Assembly: GCF_963678975.1 (NCBI RefSeq)
Contig: NC_089272.1
Span: 62,136,574 to 62,200,573, forward strand
Reading direction: 5' to 3'
From: Dysidea avara
Lineage: Eukaryota; Porifera; Demospongiae; Dictyoceratida; Dysideidae
DNA: 64,000 bases
Below are positions 24,522 through 36,749 of the stretch, one piece after another. A program made the position numbers and the translations under genes. The notes below the pieces were generated by a model. It was given only the letters and a program-made list of their open reading frames with translations, searched no databases and was not told where the DNA came from. Position 1 is the first letter of the stretch. The number at the start of each line of letters is the position of its first letter.

Positions 24522-24772
24522 TGCAAACATAGGGCATGTGGGCACAAACTATACATCCTGTCACTCTACAGGGCATGTCTCAGTACTGGAACAGAATATT
24601 TGCATTCTGTAACTTACATCACAAAGTGCTTACTAAGAGCTGAAAATTGCCTTTTCATAACATATTGGTACAAAAAGTTATAGCTAGCTAAGTGATGAAA
24701 GTTTGAAAAAGTAGACAAAAACCATGTGCCCCCCCCCCCCATGTACTATTTTTGTAGGCCTGGTCACATATG
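24522..24772. mobile_element. Small relative of the 13818 element
   Basis: AGGCCTGCAAACATAGGGCATGTGGGC at the left is mirrored by GTACTATTTTTGTAGGCCTG at the right, beside a C13-14 run. End bases resemble those of the element at 13818-14851. Confidence 0.55.
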
Positions 24773-25802
24773 CTCATGAGCAAGGACCTGCATGGGCATG
24801 CCAAGGGAGTGGTGGGCTAAACACTTCCGACAAATGGCTTGGTTAAAAAGAAAGGCAGTGTGCCAAAAAAAAAAAAAAAACTGCCATTAGCTATGGCTAT
24901 ATAAAAAAAAAAACTGCCATTGTATAGCTATATAGCTATACGTTTGATGTGATGAAGTCAGAACTAGCTAGCTATGCAGAGATTTTTTGACAAATCACAA
25001 ATGTAATCTCACAGCTATGACATACCGATCTACAGTAGTTTACATTCACGAATGATGATTGCCTCAAGGGTCACAAGATCCGCTGCTGTTGCGCTCACCA
25101 TAGACTACACTAGTAAGCTGGGTGAGCAATATACTGGCTAATCCACGTCCTAATTTAAGTCTACCAAAGTGCACGTGTCGCTGGCTATACTGCTACAAGA
25201 GGTCACTACGCGCGTCTCGCGTTTTAGTAGGTCTTAGCTAAGGCTTTGCGTGATGGAAGCGGCATTATATGTGATATAAATGAACCAATGATTTCATTAC
25301 TGTGTTATGAACTGGTTCATGACCTTTAGCTATTAGTTAATCTGTTCAGTTTGCTACAAGGTTACCGAAGGTTACTCCGCATAGTTTTGCGCGCCCGACT
25401 GCGAGACTGCGCGCATAACTATTTTCTTAGATCGCTGTTCATCATACAACTGCGTTGTCGACCTTAACCTTTCCTTACTTGAGTGCAAGAATTTATGATT
25501 AGCTAAACGATACGTAAGGACAAATTCCCTTGGACTTTCCCTTGGACTTTCCCTATACGTCATTTAAGTATAAGGGTAATTTTTCTGAGCCCTGATTCGG
25601 CATGAATCATGGCTATCGTGATAAGATCGATGTTTAATTTGTATTAAGTCAGCTGTTCGTTGCAATGATGCGTGATTGATAATTGTTTCACACTTTTGCT
25701 ACACGTCTAACGGTGAGTGAATGATTTCATAGATTAACTAACTATATATATTTACACCATACACGTGTCGGTCTAAAATTATGTTTTCTGTTGTCGTTAA
25801 CG
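24773..25802. other. Upstream region of A2; no gene recognised
   Basis: It holds two A-runs followed by CTGCCATT, and from about 25050 a somewhat GC-richer stretch (25370-25460: GCGCGCCCGACTGCGAGACT) that may be part of the A2 promoter. No TATA box or exon can be supported. Confidence 0.35.
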
Positions 25803-25858
25803 TGTACATGTGTTCGCGTGTGTACATGTGTTCGCGTGTGTACATGTGTTCGCGTGTG
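25803..25858 (+). repeat. 18-bp tandem repeat just upstream of A2
   Basis: TGTACATGTGTTCGCGTG is repeated three times, ending about 30 bases before the A2 start codon, so it probably lies in the promoter or 5' untranslated region. Confidence 0.9.
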
Positions 25859-25887
25859 TTTGCAAATAGGGGCTGTTTGTGGGAGTG

Positions 25888-28858
25888 ATGGCGGGGTGTC
25901 CAGTTGTCGCGATGTCACCTCGAGCTCGACCTGCAGTTCACGAAGGTGTGGTGTATGTGATTGACAAGCAAGACCAAGGGGTAAGTACTAGCTGCAGTAG
26001 TATCATTGTAGCTATTTAGTCATACAGCTATGGCAGAACTCTGATTTGAAGACAGTTTTTTTTTGTCACATGTTATAGGCCCATGTGAAGTGGTACTTGA
26101 AGGCATACTGTATTGGTGCAGATGGCCAGCCAGCAAGACTGGTAATGTTCGAGAATCCCAAACATGCCAACAAGGGAAAACCTGTAATACGAGTCATACA
26201 ATTCTCCAATGTGAAGAGCATATCATCATCTGACATCAACAAACATCATAAGAAGCTAATTGTTCTAGTTGTCTGTAATGAAGATGACTTTCTGTTCTAT
26301 GTTAAATCAGAGGACGACCATGCGAAGTGGTTTGGATATTGCAATGTGTTGTTTACAATGCCAATGTATGTCATCCCTGAGATACCAAAACGTAATCTGG
26401 TTTCAAGAGAATGTACCAACAAATACAGCGATCCCAGCAAGTTTGGTGCTGGTAGGTACATATTATTATAATTATCTTAATTTTAATCCCTGCCTGCATT
26501 GTTGATTTACTTACCGCATCAATGATTTTGATACCGTTACTAGTAAAGGAATGTGAATTACTGTATCAATTCTGTTTAAAAATTAAAGGAAAACTCTTGA
26601 GTCACCTACCCTCATGCATTGTTATTTTGAACATTGGTATACATGAGAAACAATAAAAAATATGGCCTTTTCTATGCAGATTTTTTTTCTGCGCAGTACA
26701 GGCAGTAAGTTGCAGATTCTGAAAATCACAATTCCATTATCAATGTACTTGTGGGAGTATGATACGGATTCGGTTTACATAATATATTGTATGTATGTAT
26801 GTAAGATGTTGCATATTGCATTGTACAATATTAGCAGAGCATTGTATTAAGTTCAGTTATGACAGACTTATTATTCTTATAGCCCACATATTTGTTGTTT
26901 ACTTGATCAATGAGGGAGTAGCATCCATCCTTGGTTTATCTGGACTCCACATCATCACTATTAAAGAGAGTGATCGCACCTTTAATGTCTATGCTTATCA
27001 TACAGAGAAGCATCTTGTAGCTTGGGACCATGACAAGATACGACGATCTGGTTGCATTGAATCATTAGTGTTCATAGAGCCTGGAAGAAAATGTCACGGA
27101 GGACCAGGACTATTGTTGATGTACTGCTCATCCCCTAGTAAACTTAGAGAATGTCTCCATAAGTAAGTCATGGCTATATAATCATTCATCTATTTGTAAC
27201 TTTGAAGCTCTTGGGTGGCCTAAACTGTTTTGAATGATTTGCTGACATTTGCATTGTGATATTCCCCTTTGTGTGGTTACATGTGTGTGGGATAGTGCTT
27301 TTCAGATACAAAGTGTTATTTAAAATTTATATTAAAACACTTGTGGTGTGTGAAATGTGCATTTGTGTAAGTTTTCTATACATTCCATGCACATAAGGCT
27401 TCATCTAATTATTACTTAATCTTTTTTCAGTTTTATTCATGCTGGCTGGAACAGTTCCACAACCTTCACATCAGCAGAGTCTGTGTCTGTTGATCCTGAT
27501 GTTAGTAGTACATATCTCACAAGTGGTGACAGTCGCCAATTGGTCCGTACTGATCAAACTGTACCTCCGACAGCAAGCCAAGGCTGGTACATGCCACCAT
27601 CTACAAAACCAAAGGGAATTCCTACCAGTTGTGTCCATACAGACAAAATCACTCCTAGTATAGATAATTCAGTGTGTTCTTCAAGCAACTCCCAGCCACC
27701 TTCTCCTTCATGTGAAAAACTTTCTGCACCTAATCATGATAGCTTTAGCAATCAAGCAGAATTTCGTTTACGATCTGAGGTGATATCAAAATCACAAATC
27801 ACTACATACAGACAGTCAGAGAGCTTTAGCAAACTAAAGAGTAAGAAACTGAATGGCAGAAGTCATGTCACTCAGCCATCTCAAAATGCTGGTGGTACAG
27901 AAACACAGGAACCACCACCTCTTCCACCAAAGCCAAAGAAATTTCCTTCAAGTGCTAGTGTGGCTCCACCATCAATGACTGATAGAACTACTAGTTATGA
28001 CAGTTCTTGCTCCTCCTTGACAAGTGTGTATGAACATACCAACTGCTCTCAAAGTAAATTGCTTCCAAACAGGTCAGTTTAGTTTTTATTTCCTGATGTG
28101 TTTTACTATTGCTTTATCTTGTTATAGCCCTCATTCCCAATCCAGTGGCTCACAGGCTAGTTTGAAGGAGTCAGTTGAAGAAAGACTACTTCAGGAATGT
28201 GCAGTAATAATTACAAGAAAGCTTGATATTAGTACTATTCTATCCCATTTATTGCAATGTGGTCTCCTAACACGCAAAGATCAACAGTTTTTACTTAACC
28301 AGATGCGTACCGATGATGACAAAGTGTACTACTTGCTGTATAATTTGCCACGCAAAGCTGATGGATGGTTTGACAGGTTTTTGGAGTGCCTACGTGATTC
28401 ACAGGAGGGTACTGGGCACAAAGATATTGCTGATACTCTTGAGGCTAAATTAAAAGAGGCTAGACATCAAAGCTCTTTGAATATCCCAACAACTGTACCG
28501 ATACCAGTTACTAGTGACACAGATGAAGTATGTTTAAATTCACAGCACACATTAATATGTATTTATCAATTTTACAGCCTTATCCTGTGTTTGTTGAGTC
28601 TCAAAGTAACGATACTGTTGACATTGTGCAAGTGCTGCCATCAGATTCTGTTGAGTCTTTGATATCTAAAGCTCGTGACAAATTCAGTGAGTTAGATTTA
28701 CAGTAAATGTTAGTGATATCACTACAATGTGTGTTTCAGATATTAGCTCAACTGAAGCATTGAGAGTGGAATTAAAAGAATCTCCATTGCATCTTGAGAA
28801 GTCTGTAGGAGAGTCACGTATCCACAGATATAGCTATATCGTTGTCCACAAGCTGTAA
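25888..28858 (+). CDS. A2: complete DOK-like PH-PTB-linker-CARD adaptor
   Basis: Seven exons (25888-25980, 26079-26451, 26883-27162, 27431-28072, 28128-28527, 28578-28686, 28740-28858) give 671 codons plus TAA, all GT-AG. The start is ATGGCGGGGTGTCC; exon 1 encodes MAGCPVVAMSPRARPAVHEG and VVYVIDKQDQG, the first PH strand. PH covers about residues 18-130, PTB about 156-250 (KIRRSGC and EPGRKCHGGPG retained), a Ser/Pro linker about 250-470 with EPPPLPPKPKK, CARD about 480-575, and a C-terminal possible ubiquitin-like segment about 597-671 (VFVESQSNDTVDIVQ... RYSYIVVHKL). Compared with A1 it has three extra linker residues (HAG). In its PH exon 20 of 124 codons are replaced, against 3 of 93 in the PTB exon. 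The role as a membrane/phosphotyrosine-to-CARD adaptor is inferred. Confidence 0.93.
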
Positions 28859-29428
28859 AATGCTGGTCATTTATGGCTTCCCATTATATTTAAATTGTCT
28901 TCTTTTGCTTACCATTTTAATTGCATAGCAGCTGATCTGTATCACTTTACAAGCTGTATATTTTGATTTTTCATCATCGTAACTAAATTATAAATCATTG
29001 TACATTATTTTTGTATTGTAATTGTAGCTATTAACTTATGGATTTTGTGTGGTTTGATGCCAGAATTTTAACACACTTTGTATAAACTTTGTTCACTACT
29101 GTAATTTACACTGTAGGTTTTAAGAAACGTGCAGCTAAACAATGTTTCGCCTCGCCAATTTGGCCTGACTTGTGCGGGCGGCGCTGAAACCTTATCCTAC
29201 GTAACTATAGACTCTATATGCGGTGGGAAATTACCTGGGAATTCGAAACCATATAAGGCACATGACGAGTAGGCAATACCGGAAGTCTTCTTGTCACACG
29301 TTATTCTCGTGTTTTCAGTGTAACCTGACATGCTTTTTCGAAAAGCAACTAGCTAGGCGTCTGTGAGTGACGTCTTGTGTATGCAGCTACTTCGTGCAGT
29401 TTCGTCTTGAAGGTAATCCGTGATCAAC

Positions 29429-32400
29429 ATGGAGGAACTACAAATGAAAGTGCTTCAAATCTGTTCCCCAGCCATTAAGGACATGCTAGATATCAGTGCT
29501 ATCGTGCCTCACCTGAATGCTAACAATCTACTGACGAAGGATAATGTTAAGATGTTAACGAACATGTCGAAGACTCAACAAGAGAAAACTGAATACCTTG
29601 TTTATATACTACCAAGGAAGAATAACGGATGGTTTGAGAAGTTTCTTCAGTGTTTAGAGCAGTCAGCTGAAGTTGCTGGACATACAGAGTTAGTGAAGGA
29701 GCTAACAGTCACACTGGATGATATGAAACAGATAAACAATTCAAAACAAAGTTTAGCTGGAGAGTGTGCAGCAGCTAATGAAGTAGCTATGCCACATGGG
29801 AGTGGCAGAGAAGAGGTACGTACAACATGTATTACAAACATTAAGGCTTGGTGTTTGCATCACAACACATACCATACAGAACTATTACTACAGCCATATA
29901 GCCTATGGGCATGACATAGTTTTCATGTAGATATTAGTAGCAGGTGGCTGCTGGCTGGCAAGCAGTTACAATTTTCAAGGGTTGTACCTTGTATAGTATG
30001 TATAGTAGCTGTATAGTATAGTATGTGAATTGTTAACTACGTAGCTACATCAATGTAGCTACAGTACATACGTACACTACAGCTGTTATTAGTTGCATGG
30101 TAAATATTATTACATAGTAGTCATACCTTAGTTGTGATTAATTGGTTAAATAGATAACTAACCATCTGATTAACCTAGTGAACTAAATTATAAACTCCAG
30201 TGGTCTTGAACTATGTGGTGTGTTGCTTGTTTGAGGGTCAGTGATAATGGAGCTATGTTAATGGTGGTTGTCCTGTAGCTAAAGTTGAAATTACCACTAG
30301 TAGACATTTATCACCTTATATCACAACTTATTTTTACCGAAGCATACAGGTAGTTTCTACAAAATTAGTGACATCATGTGCTCCTGTAGTAAACAGTTTA
30401 GATCACTATTGTGACATCATCTTGTTGACACAAAATGTTTTATATGCTAAATCGGCATAAACAAGAGTACAATGTCATTCAATACTTATGATCTCTTTAT
30501 GTCTTTAAAAATTTAGCACCGTGCAGGATATCTAAGTCTAGTAATCGCATGCTGCATTAATGTGCGTGCGTCCTGCTGGAATATGCACTGTATAATGTAT
30601 GTTGTGGTGGTTGTGTTACAGATGTGATATGCTATCTTCTGTGATTGTAGTACATGGTGGCTTAAGTAGTAGTCATCATGCCATTGGATGCTTGATATTA
30701 AAATGCTATGCTATTCTAGTTTGGAATTCTATGCCAATTAGTTTTACATAATAGTGTTCTTGTGAGCAAAGTTGGTTTTGGCACAATATATGCTCTAAAC
30801 CATCTACTTGGTTATTGTGGTTTGTCAGAATTGTAGGAATTGATTCTTGCATTTCGATTATAGAACATTGCTGTATTACTGGTGGACGACACACAGGAGG
30901 AAGAACCTTAATTTGAAATAGTAACTGGTGATTGTGTAATGCTCATCCAAAGCAAACCTGTGACATGCTTACACTGCAATAGATAAGTTGTACACACATT
31001 CTGAAGATTTGAGAAGAAATGTTGTGCCAGACCAAGGATGAGACCCAGTAATTCACTGTACTTTGTAACTTGTATATGTTTGCTATCATGGTGCTTATTG
31101 AATAATACACGCCAATTCTGAAAAGTGGGTCTGGACTGGACAACATAGCATAGATTACTTGTTTTATTTGATACAAACATATTTGGCTATAGTGCTATGC
31201 AAGTCTTTCTTTTGATTACACAGCTATTTGCTTCAGTGACGTGGTTGTTACAGGTGGTATTTACATAATAAAGCGCTAGAACAAACAGCTAGCACAAACA
31301 GCTCAACATGCATACCCCAGGACATGAAATCCGTTAGTAAGTTGAGTAATCATACCACTCAGAATTCGTTATCACCGCCCTTGTTGGTTGGAAACATAAA
31401 TAACAAATGGCCTTGCATATGCAAATCCTTTTGGTGTAGATACATATAATTTTTATCAAAAGTGCTATGAAAGAGAACAATTTTGATGTTGTGCTACTTC
31501 AGGTGCCCATGCAGCTAACTAACTCATCTGGAATTAACCAACTATGTAATTTATCAATAGGTTTTTGGTTTTGCTATAACTAGTACATAATTATTTTATT
31601 GTAATTTTGGATTCTTCAATGACGCTGCTATGGAAGCGCTTGTTAAACAAAACGCTTTTAGCAACATATTATGCACAGAAGTATCTTTTAAACTGTTTTA
31701 TATTTTGACTATCGTGTTTTTCCACAAATTCTCTTGACAAAGCCTCAAAGCTGCTCTTAACTTTCATTCACATACGTAGGGGTCATGCCCCCTTTCCAAC
31801 TCGAAGGGATAGGCTATTCCTGGTAGTCTACGATGCCTGCACTGTTCTTTTTCAGTTGTTAAATGCCTGTAAAACTCAAAGGGAAGGTAATTCATAAAGT
31901 CTGAGGAGAGTCGCCACACACGTATTTCAGACTGCTGAAAAGAAACCACCTCAGAGCAAAAGTTTACCTGTGTGGTAGTTTAATACAGACTTCATTTCAC
32001 TTTTATTTCTTACGTGCAAGCTGCTTTTACCATTTGATGATTTTTTCACATGGGTGCGTACAGACAAACATAGGTAGATACACTGTAGGTAGGTACACAC
32101 ACAAACACACACATACACACACACACACCCACACTTTTCCAAAAACAATTCCAGTAAACCAAGCAAGGGCGGCCCCAGGAATTTTGGTGACTGGTTTCCA
32201 AACTTTTGCTATACACTAATTTAAATCTAGGGGGTATGGGGGCAAGATTTTCCAGAAATTGTGTAATTTGAAACTGAATCTAGTAGCAATATTGACAGTT
32301 TAAAATAGAATTATGTTGGGTATAATGTAGGCTGCTTAATTGTGCTTTCTTCTGGTATAATATCAGGTGCAGACTAAAGAGTTAAGGGAAAGAGTAAATT

Positions 32401-33484
32401 TGACATTTGAAGCATACAACAGACATGGATGTTGTTCTGGGGGTCTTGTGGCATGCTCCCAGGAAGATTTTCAGATTTTAACACTCTGTTATTAGATTTT
32501 GGACTATTTTTTACTGTGTTAGCACAGGTAAATATACTAGCTAGCTAGCTACTTACAGTTCTTAAGAGAAATACAAAATGTGGCTGTTCTATTGGAGTGG
32601 TAGACTGCTCTATTAGAGTATTTCGATCTGAACTTTTGTACCATTACAAATCACTGTAAAATATGATTTTGATCACCTGAATACTCTTGACCAGTTTCTG
32701 GAAACCTCAGAAACCCCCCTAGATCCGCCCCTACCAGGTATGCACCCACAGCCGGCCTTTGGGGGCTTGCCTGGTTTAAAAAGTACAGTAATCATGAGAT
32801 ACGACATAATTATATCATGATCTGTAGAGTTAGGTAAAGAAAGCATAATGGTATAATTATGGCTAAACAAGAAAAGTTGGGTAACAATGGGTCCCTGTAT
32901 GCCAACCGAATAGCCCACAATGTTGCCAGAAACCAGCCATTAAACCTAGAATTGAATATCAAAGGAGCAAGTACGAACAGCGGAATTAGGAAACAAAAAC
33001 ACCAGTGAAGTAGTCAACTTCAGTGCACTGTTTGTACCTACCTATAGTAAAGATGGGTATATACTGAGCTATCTTTCATACTACGGTCAACTGCACTTTA
33101 TATCAAGCTTTGTACCCAAGCCTAAGGAAAAGTAGGTGAGGAGAAACAATGGCACTTCCTCTTCCCCAGAGGATGGCTCTTGCCCCTCCTATGTTCTGCA
33201 GCTAAACTATTGCTTAATTGTGGTCGATGTTGGCAGTTATCACCAACTGTAACATGTTTGTCAGATTTGTTTCAGGTTTTTGTTTTTGGCTTTAGAACTT
33301 TTCTGTATTTAAAGTATAGCTTCAATTAGTTAGACAGTCAGTTTAATACTTATACCACTTCATTCTTCATTTATTTTACAGATATACACCATATTAGTGG
33401 AATCACATGAAAGTGATCACACCATCACTGTTAAATCATCAGAATGTGTTAGTACATTATTGGATAGAATCCGTGAACAACAAA
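29429..33484 (+). CDS. B2: small CARD protein, downstream partner of A2
   Basis: Exon 29429-29815 (129 codons from ATGGAGGAACTAC, donor GTACGT) and exon 33382-33484 mirror B1 exactly in length and phase. The CARD differs from B1 at only a few tail residues (SLAGEC for SIAGEC, MPHGSGREEV for VPYGSGREEV). The second exon ends CAACAAA then GTAAAC, where B1 has CAACAAG. The region corresponding to the candidate last exon of B1 is gone, replaced by the element at 34383, so the 3' end of B2 must differ or the gene is damaged. It starts 571 bases after the A2 stop. Confidence 0.78.
32166..32732. mobile_element. Element with AGGGGCGG-type ends inserted into copy 2
   Basis: AGGGCGGCCCCAGGAATTTT at the left is mirrored by AACCCCCCTAGATCCGCCCC at the right. 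The left copy of the duplication (near 6203) lacks it and shows the empty site AAACCAGGTGAG. Flanks ACCAAGCA and ACCAGGTA may be a mutated 8-bp target duplication. It carries a CTCTATTAGAG motif at 32603-32620. Confidence 0.75.
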
Positions 33485-33835
33485 GTAAACAACTGTTGTG
33501 TGTATTGTATACTAGTGTGAAGGAAAATTAGAAATTTTACATTAATTTTGTCAATGAGTAGGATCACAGAAATAAAAACAATGAAACAATGGAGATCACT
33601 TCTACACCTGCAGTGTCTAGTAGACATTCTTTGGTAAACTATTTCTAATACTTCCTTACAGTTGTTTGTTTTCTTTTTGTAACATGATTTATGACTGGTA
33701 AACCAATCAAATGAACAGAGGAAAGAATGGCTCCAAAGCATTTATAAGAATCATTTAAGTGACTGAATGTGTGCCATCAATTACTGAAAAGCAATGCGGC
33801 CATTCTACTTTGTTGTCAACTATGTTTTCGGTAAT

Positions 33836-34153
33836 AGGTATAGCAACCCAGGGGGCAAAGGGGGCTGGAGCCCCCCTTGCGATTTTCTGATTGTAAATTG
33901 CAAAAGGATCAAGATACCCCAATAGAGCAGTAAATTACTCCAATAAAGCAATCACAGTATTCAGAGAAGCAGTGTAGCAAACTATGAAGTTGTAAATAAG
34001 GAATTTTATGTGCTTTGTCAGTGATAAAATGTATACTTGGTAGAGGGCAGCTATTTTTAGCAGGTATTGACCTTTTTATTTATTTATTATTATTTTGCTC
34101 TTCAACACCATGCCTAGAGCTCCCCTATCTAAAATATCTTGCTACGCCCATGT
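33836..34153. mobile_element. Right-copy counterpart of the TAGGCGTAGCAA element
   Basis: Begins TAGGTATAGCAACC and ends TTGCTACGCCCATG; it is the duplicate of 7094-7420 and also holds two ACTC(C/T)AATA(G/A)AGCA motifs. Confidence 0.6.
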
Positions 34154-34382
34154 TCCCGGTTATAAAATGTTACAAATGAAGAACAGTGCAGTGCAATCAA
34201 TTCAGTCAATTATATGTCTGAATGCATACCCTGACTATCAATAGACCATTTGCACATAAGGAGTAAGGAATGTGGTGGTTAAATAATTGCGATTGTACAA
34301 CATCCAGTGTCCTTTAAAATGTTGAACCCTATGAGAATGGGAACTTGAACTATCATTAAAGATGAAATTGTAATCTTCAGGA

Positions 34383-35025
34383 TGACCTAATTTTAGAAAA
34401 CCGTCAATATACGCACATTTATCAAAACTTGTTTTATTGGTTCTTTGTTGTCTACAGGGACAGAGGAATGGATTGGCTAAGTTTCAGCTTCATAAGATAA
34501 GCAGTGTGGGAAATACAGCAGTAGACACCCGGACGAGTGAATAAATCAATATGTACAGAAGACATCAAGAAAATAATCTACAGGTGCTTACATAAACCAT
34601 CATAACTTACTGATACAATGGCGTATGGAGTTGAATCTTTGCTCATTGTATTCGCCATGAATTTGTGCATCCACCAAGGTATAGTTTTTGCCAAAGATAT
34701 TCTTCTGTGATCCGGAAGGAAGGCAAATTCATTGAAGAAAAATCGTCATAGATTGTTTTGTCACTGCAACGTAAACAAACATCTGTAACTCAGACACCCA
34801 CCTGTGTATGAAGATGCAACACGGATTTTTGAACTCCCTATGAATAGGGGAACACGATGATACCCAGGATTTATCCACTGGAGTGTCAATTCACCAACCA
34901 GCAAGGCGATGCAAACTTGCGTAAATTTTTTTCTGAAGCTTGAATTTTTTACACATTGTTTTTGAATGTGCTTTATTACAAAAGTACTGTTGTGCGTATA
35001 TTGACGGTTTTCTGAAATTAGGTCA
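34383..35025. mobile_element. Inverted-repeat transposon replacing the B2 3' region
   Basis: Left TIR TGACCTAATTTTAGAAAACC followed by GTCAATATACGCAC, and right TIR GTGCGTATATTGAC followed by GGTTTTCTGAAATTAGGTCA, are 34 bp with one mismatch. The outer bases recall the element at 61077-61320. No transposase frame is present. The insertion sits where 876 bases of the left copy are missing, so a deletion accompanied or followed it. Confidence 0.88.
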
Positions 35026-35300
35026 CATATAGTTTATGTGAATAGTATATTTGTACTGTAGCAATATTATGTGGTGTTCCATAGATATTGTTCATCCCAT
35101 CAAGATCAATGTGATGGCTGGAGCAAACAGACTGCATGTACGCCATAATAGGCATTAACAGTGACTGTCTCATTTACTACTAGAATACTATCATTTTTTG
35201 TACGTTTTTATATGGTACACTTTTTAGTATGAATATAATATGCAATATGTATATGCAATTCTACATTTTACATATAAGAGAATGTTTACTCATGTCTTTT

Positions 35301-36749
35301 GCACTTACGATTCATTTTGCAATGTCCTTACAGTACCGTGAGTAGTACTATCAAATAACTGCTACATGTAGGGTAAATTGATAATAGCAATCACTTGTAT
35401 TATATGTTGTATTTAGTCTTATAATTTGGATGGACAGATCAACTATAGTAGAGCAGTGACAGCATTTCTAAAGACAGCAAAGAGCTAAATGTACATATGC
35501 ATACATACATTGACACAAGCAGACTTGTATTGCTGTGTTTTGTCTTATAATTTGGATGAGCAGGTCAGCCTCAATAGTAGCTTACGTACCTATTTTTTTT
35601 TACATATTATTAGTGTGGCCATATTCACGCAGAGTAAAGATTTACACATAACATAATTAAAGTGCGAATACAGCATAATTCATATACAAATACTGACTGT
35701 ATTTATTCCGTCTATGTTATGGTGTTGGAACTAATAGTCCAAAAATTCTACCTAGGCTCAAGCAAAAATAGACCACAGCCCTAAATAGTGAATAACATTA
35801 GAGTCATTTATCGGATTTGAGGTTCGTTTTGTCTCGTTATAGGGAGTTTTTTAAATTAGTTGTTCCGATACTGAATAAATACGGGTTAGAATATGTAGTA
35901 TTGGAACACTATTTTTGCTGTGCGAAGATGCCTTATAATTTCATGATCAGAAGATTAAATGTAATGCATTTATTACATATGCATATATACACACGTATGT
36001 ATATTATGCCTGTATATGTAAGTATAAATGCCAATATAACCTACAATAATGCTTCATGAGAATCTTTTTCACATGCCTAACAAGTAAAGGTCAGTTTCTT
36101 TCTTCTGCATATAATCACACCTGATCAGAAAACCAAAATGAGAATAAGAAAGTCCATGTTCATAGGTGTACAGTAATGGTTCACACCACACACTACAGCT
36201 CCAGTACTAAATTGTGTATGCATTTACTTTATGTACATGTGTTAATGTGTATAGCTTTGTAATGGTTAAAATTCCTCATTAGTTACAGTACCAGATCATA
36301 GATATGACATTGTGTACATTCTAAATGATTATTCGGATATTCAGTTATTCAATTGGCTTGACATAATTATATTATTCAATCGATTAACACACCATTTGAA
36401 TATTTGTTAGCACTTTAGTGGCTGTGATCAGATGGATGAAGAAGTTTGAGATTGTAAACAAAGTAACATATCCATATTAGAGTGAAAAATTCTATTTTAA
36501 AAATAGACCTCAGGCAGTCAGATCATACCATACTGCTCAACAAAGAATTCAGTGCTTATTCATGCTTAAAGAATAATCAAATAATTGGTCGTTTTCAACG
36601 CTTTGTTCACAACTATTCAAACAGTAAAAATTGCTATTTGTTCCAGCACTACTCTGTACCTGTTGTGATGTGGACATTCCAGTATAAGGTCTACCTACAA
36701 ATAAGCACTGTATAAATATACATAAACCAGTAGGACTAGTATAGTACTG
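35301..36749. other. No recognisable gene
   Basis: AT-rich sequence with ATGTATAT-type runs. Only short frames, none with recognisable domains. Confidence 0.4.

Larger units (their letters stand above)
26030..35300 (+). repeat. Segmental duplication 1, right copy (A2-B2 unit)
   Basis: Collinear with 1-8825. It lacks the A1 intron MITE (2132-2344). It has an insertion at about 32166-32732, and about 876 bases of the left copy (7663-8538) are replaced by an inverted-repeat element at 34383-35025. The segment near 4930-5100 of the left copy is also missing, while about 300 bases near 30990-31315 are extra. Confidence 0.93.

Noticed and set aside
31951-32219. Frames over ACACAC-rich sequence in the B2 intron
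   Set aside because: They arise from the CA microsatellite near 32095-32133.
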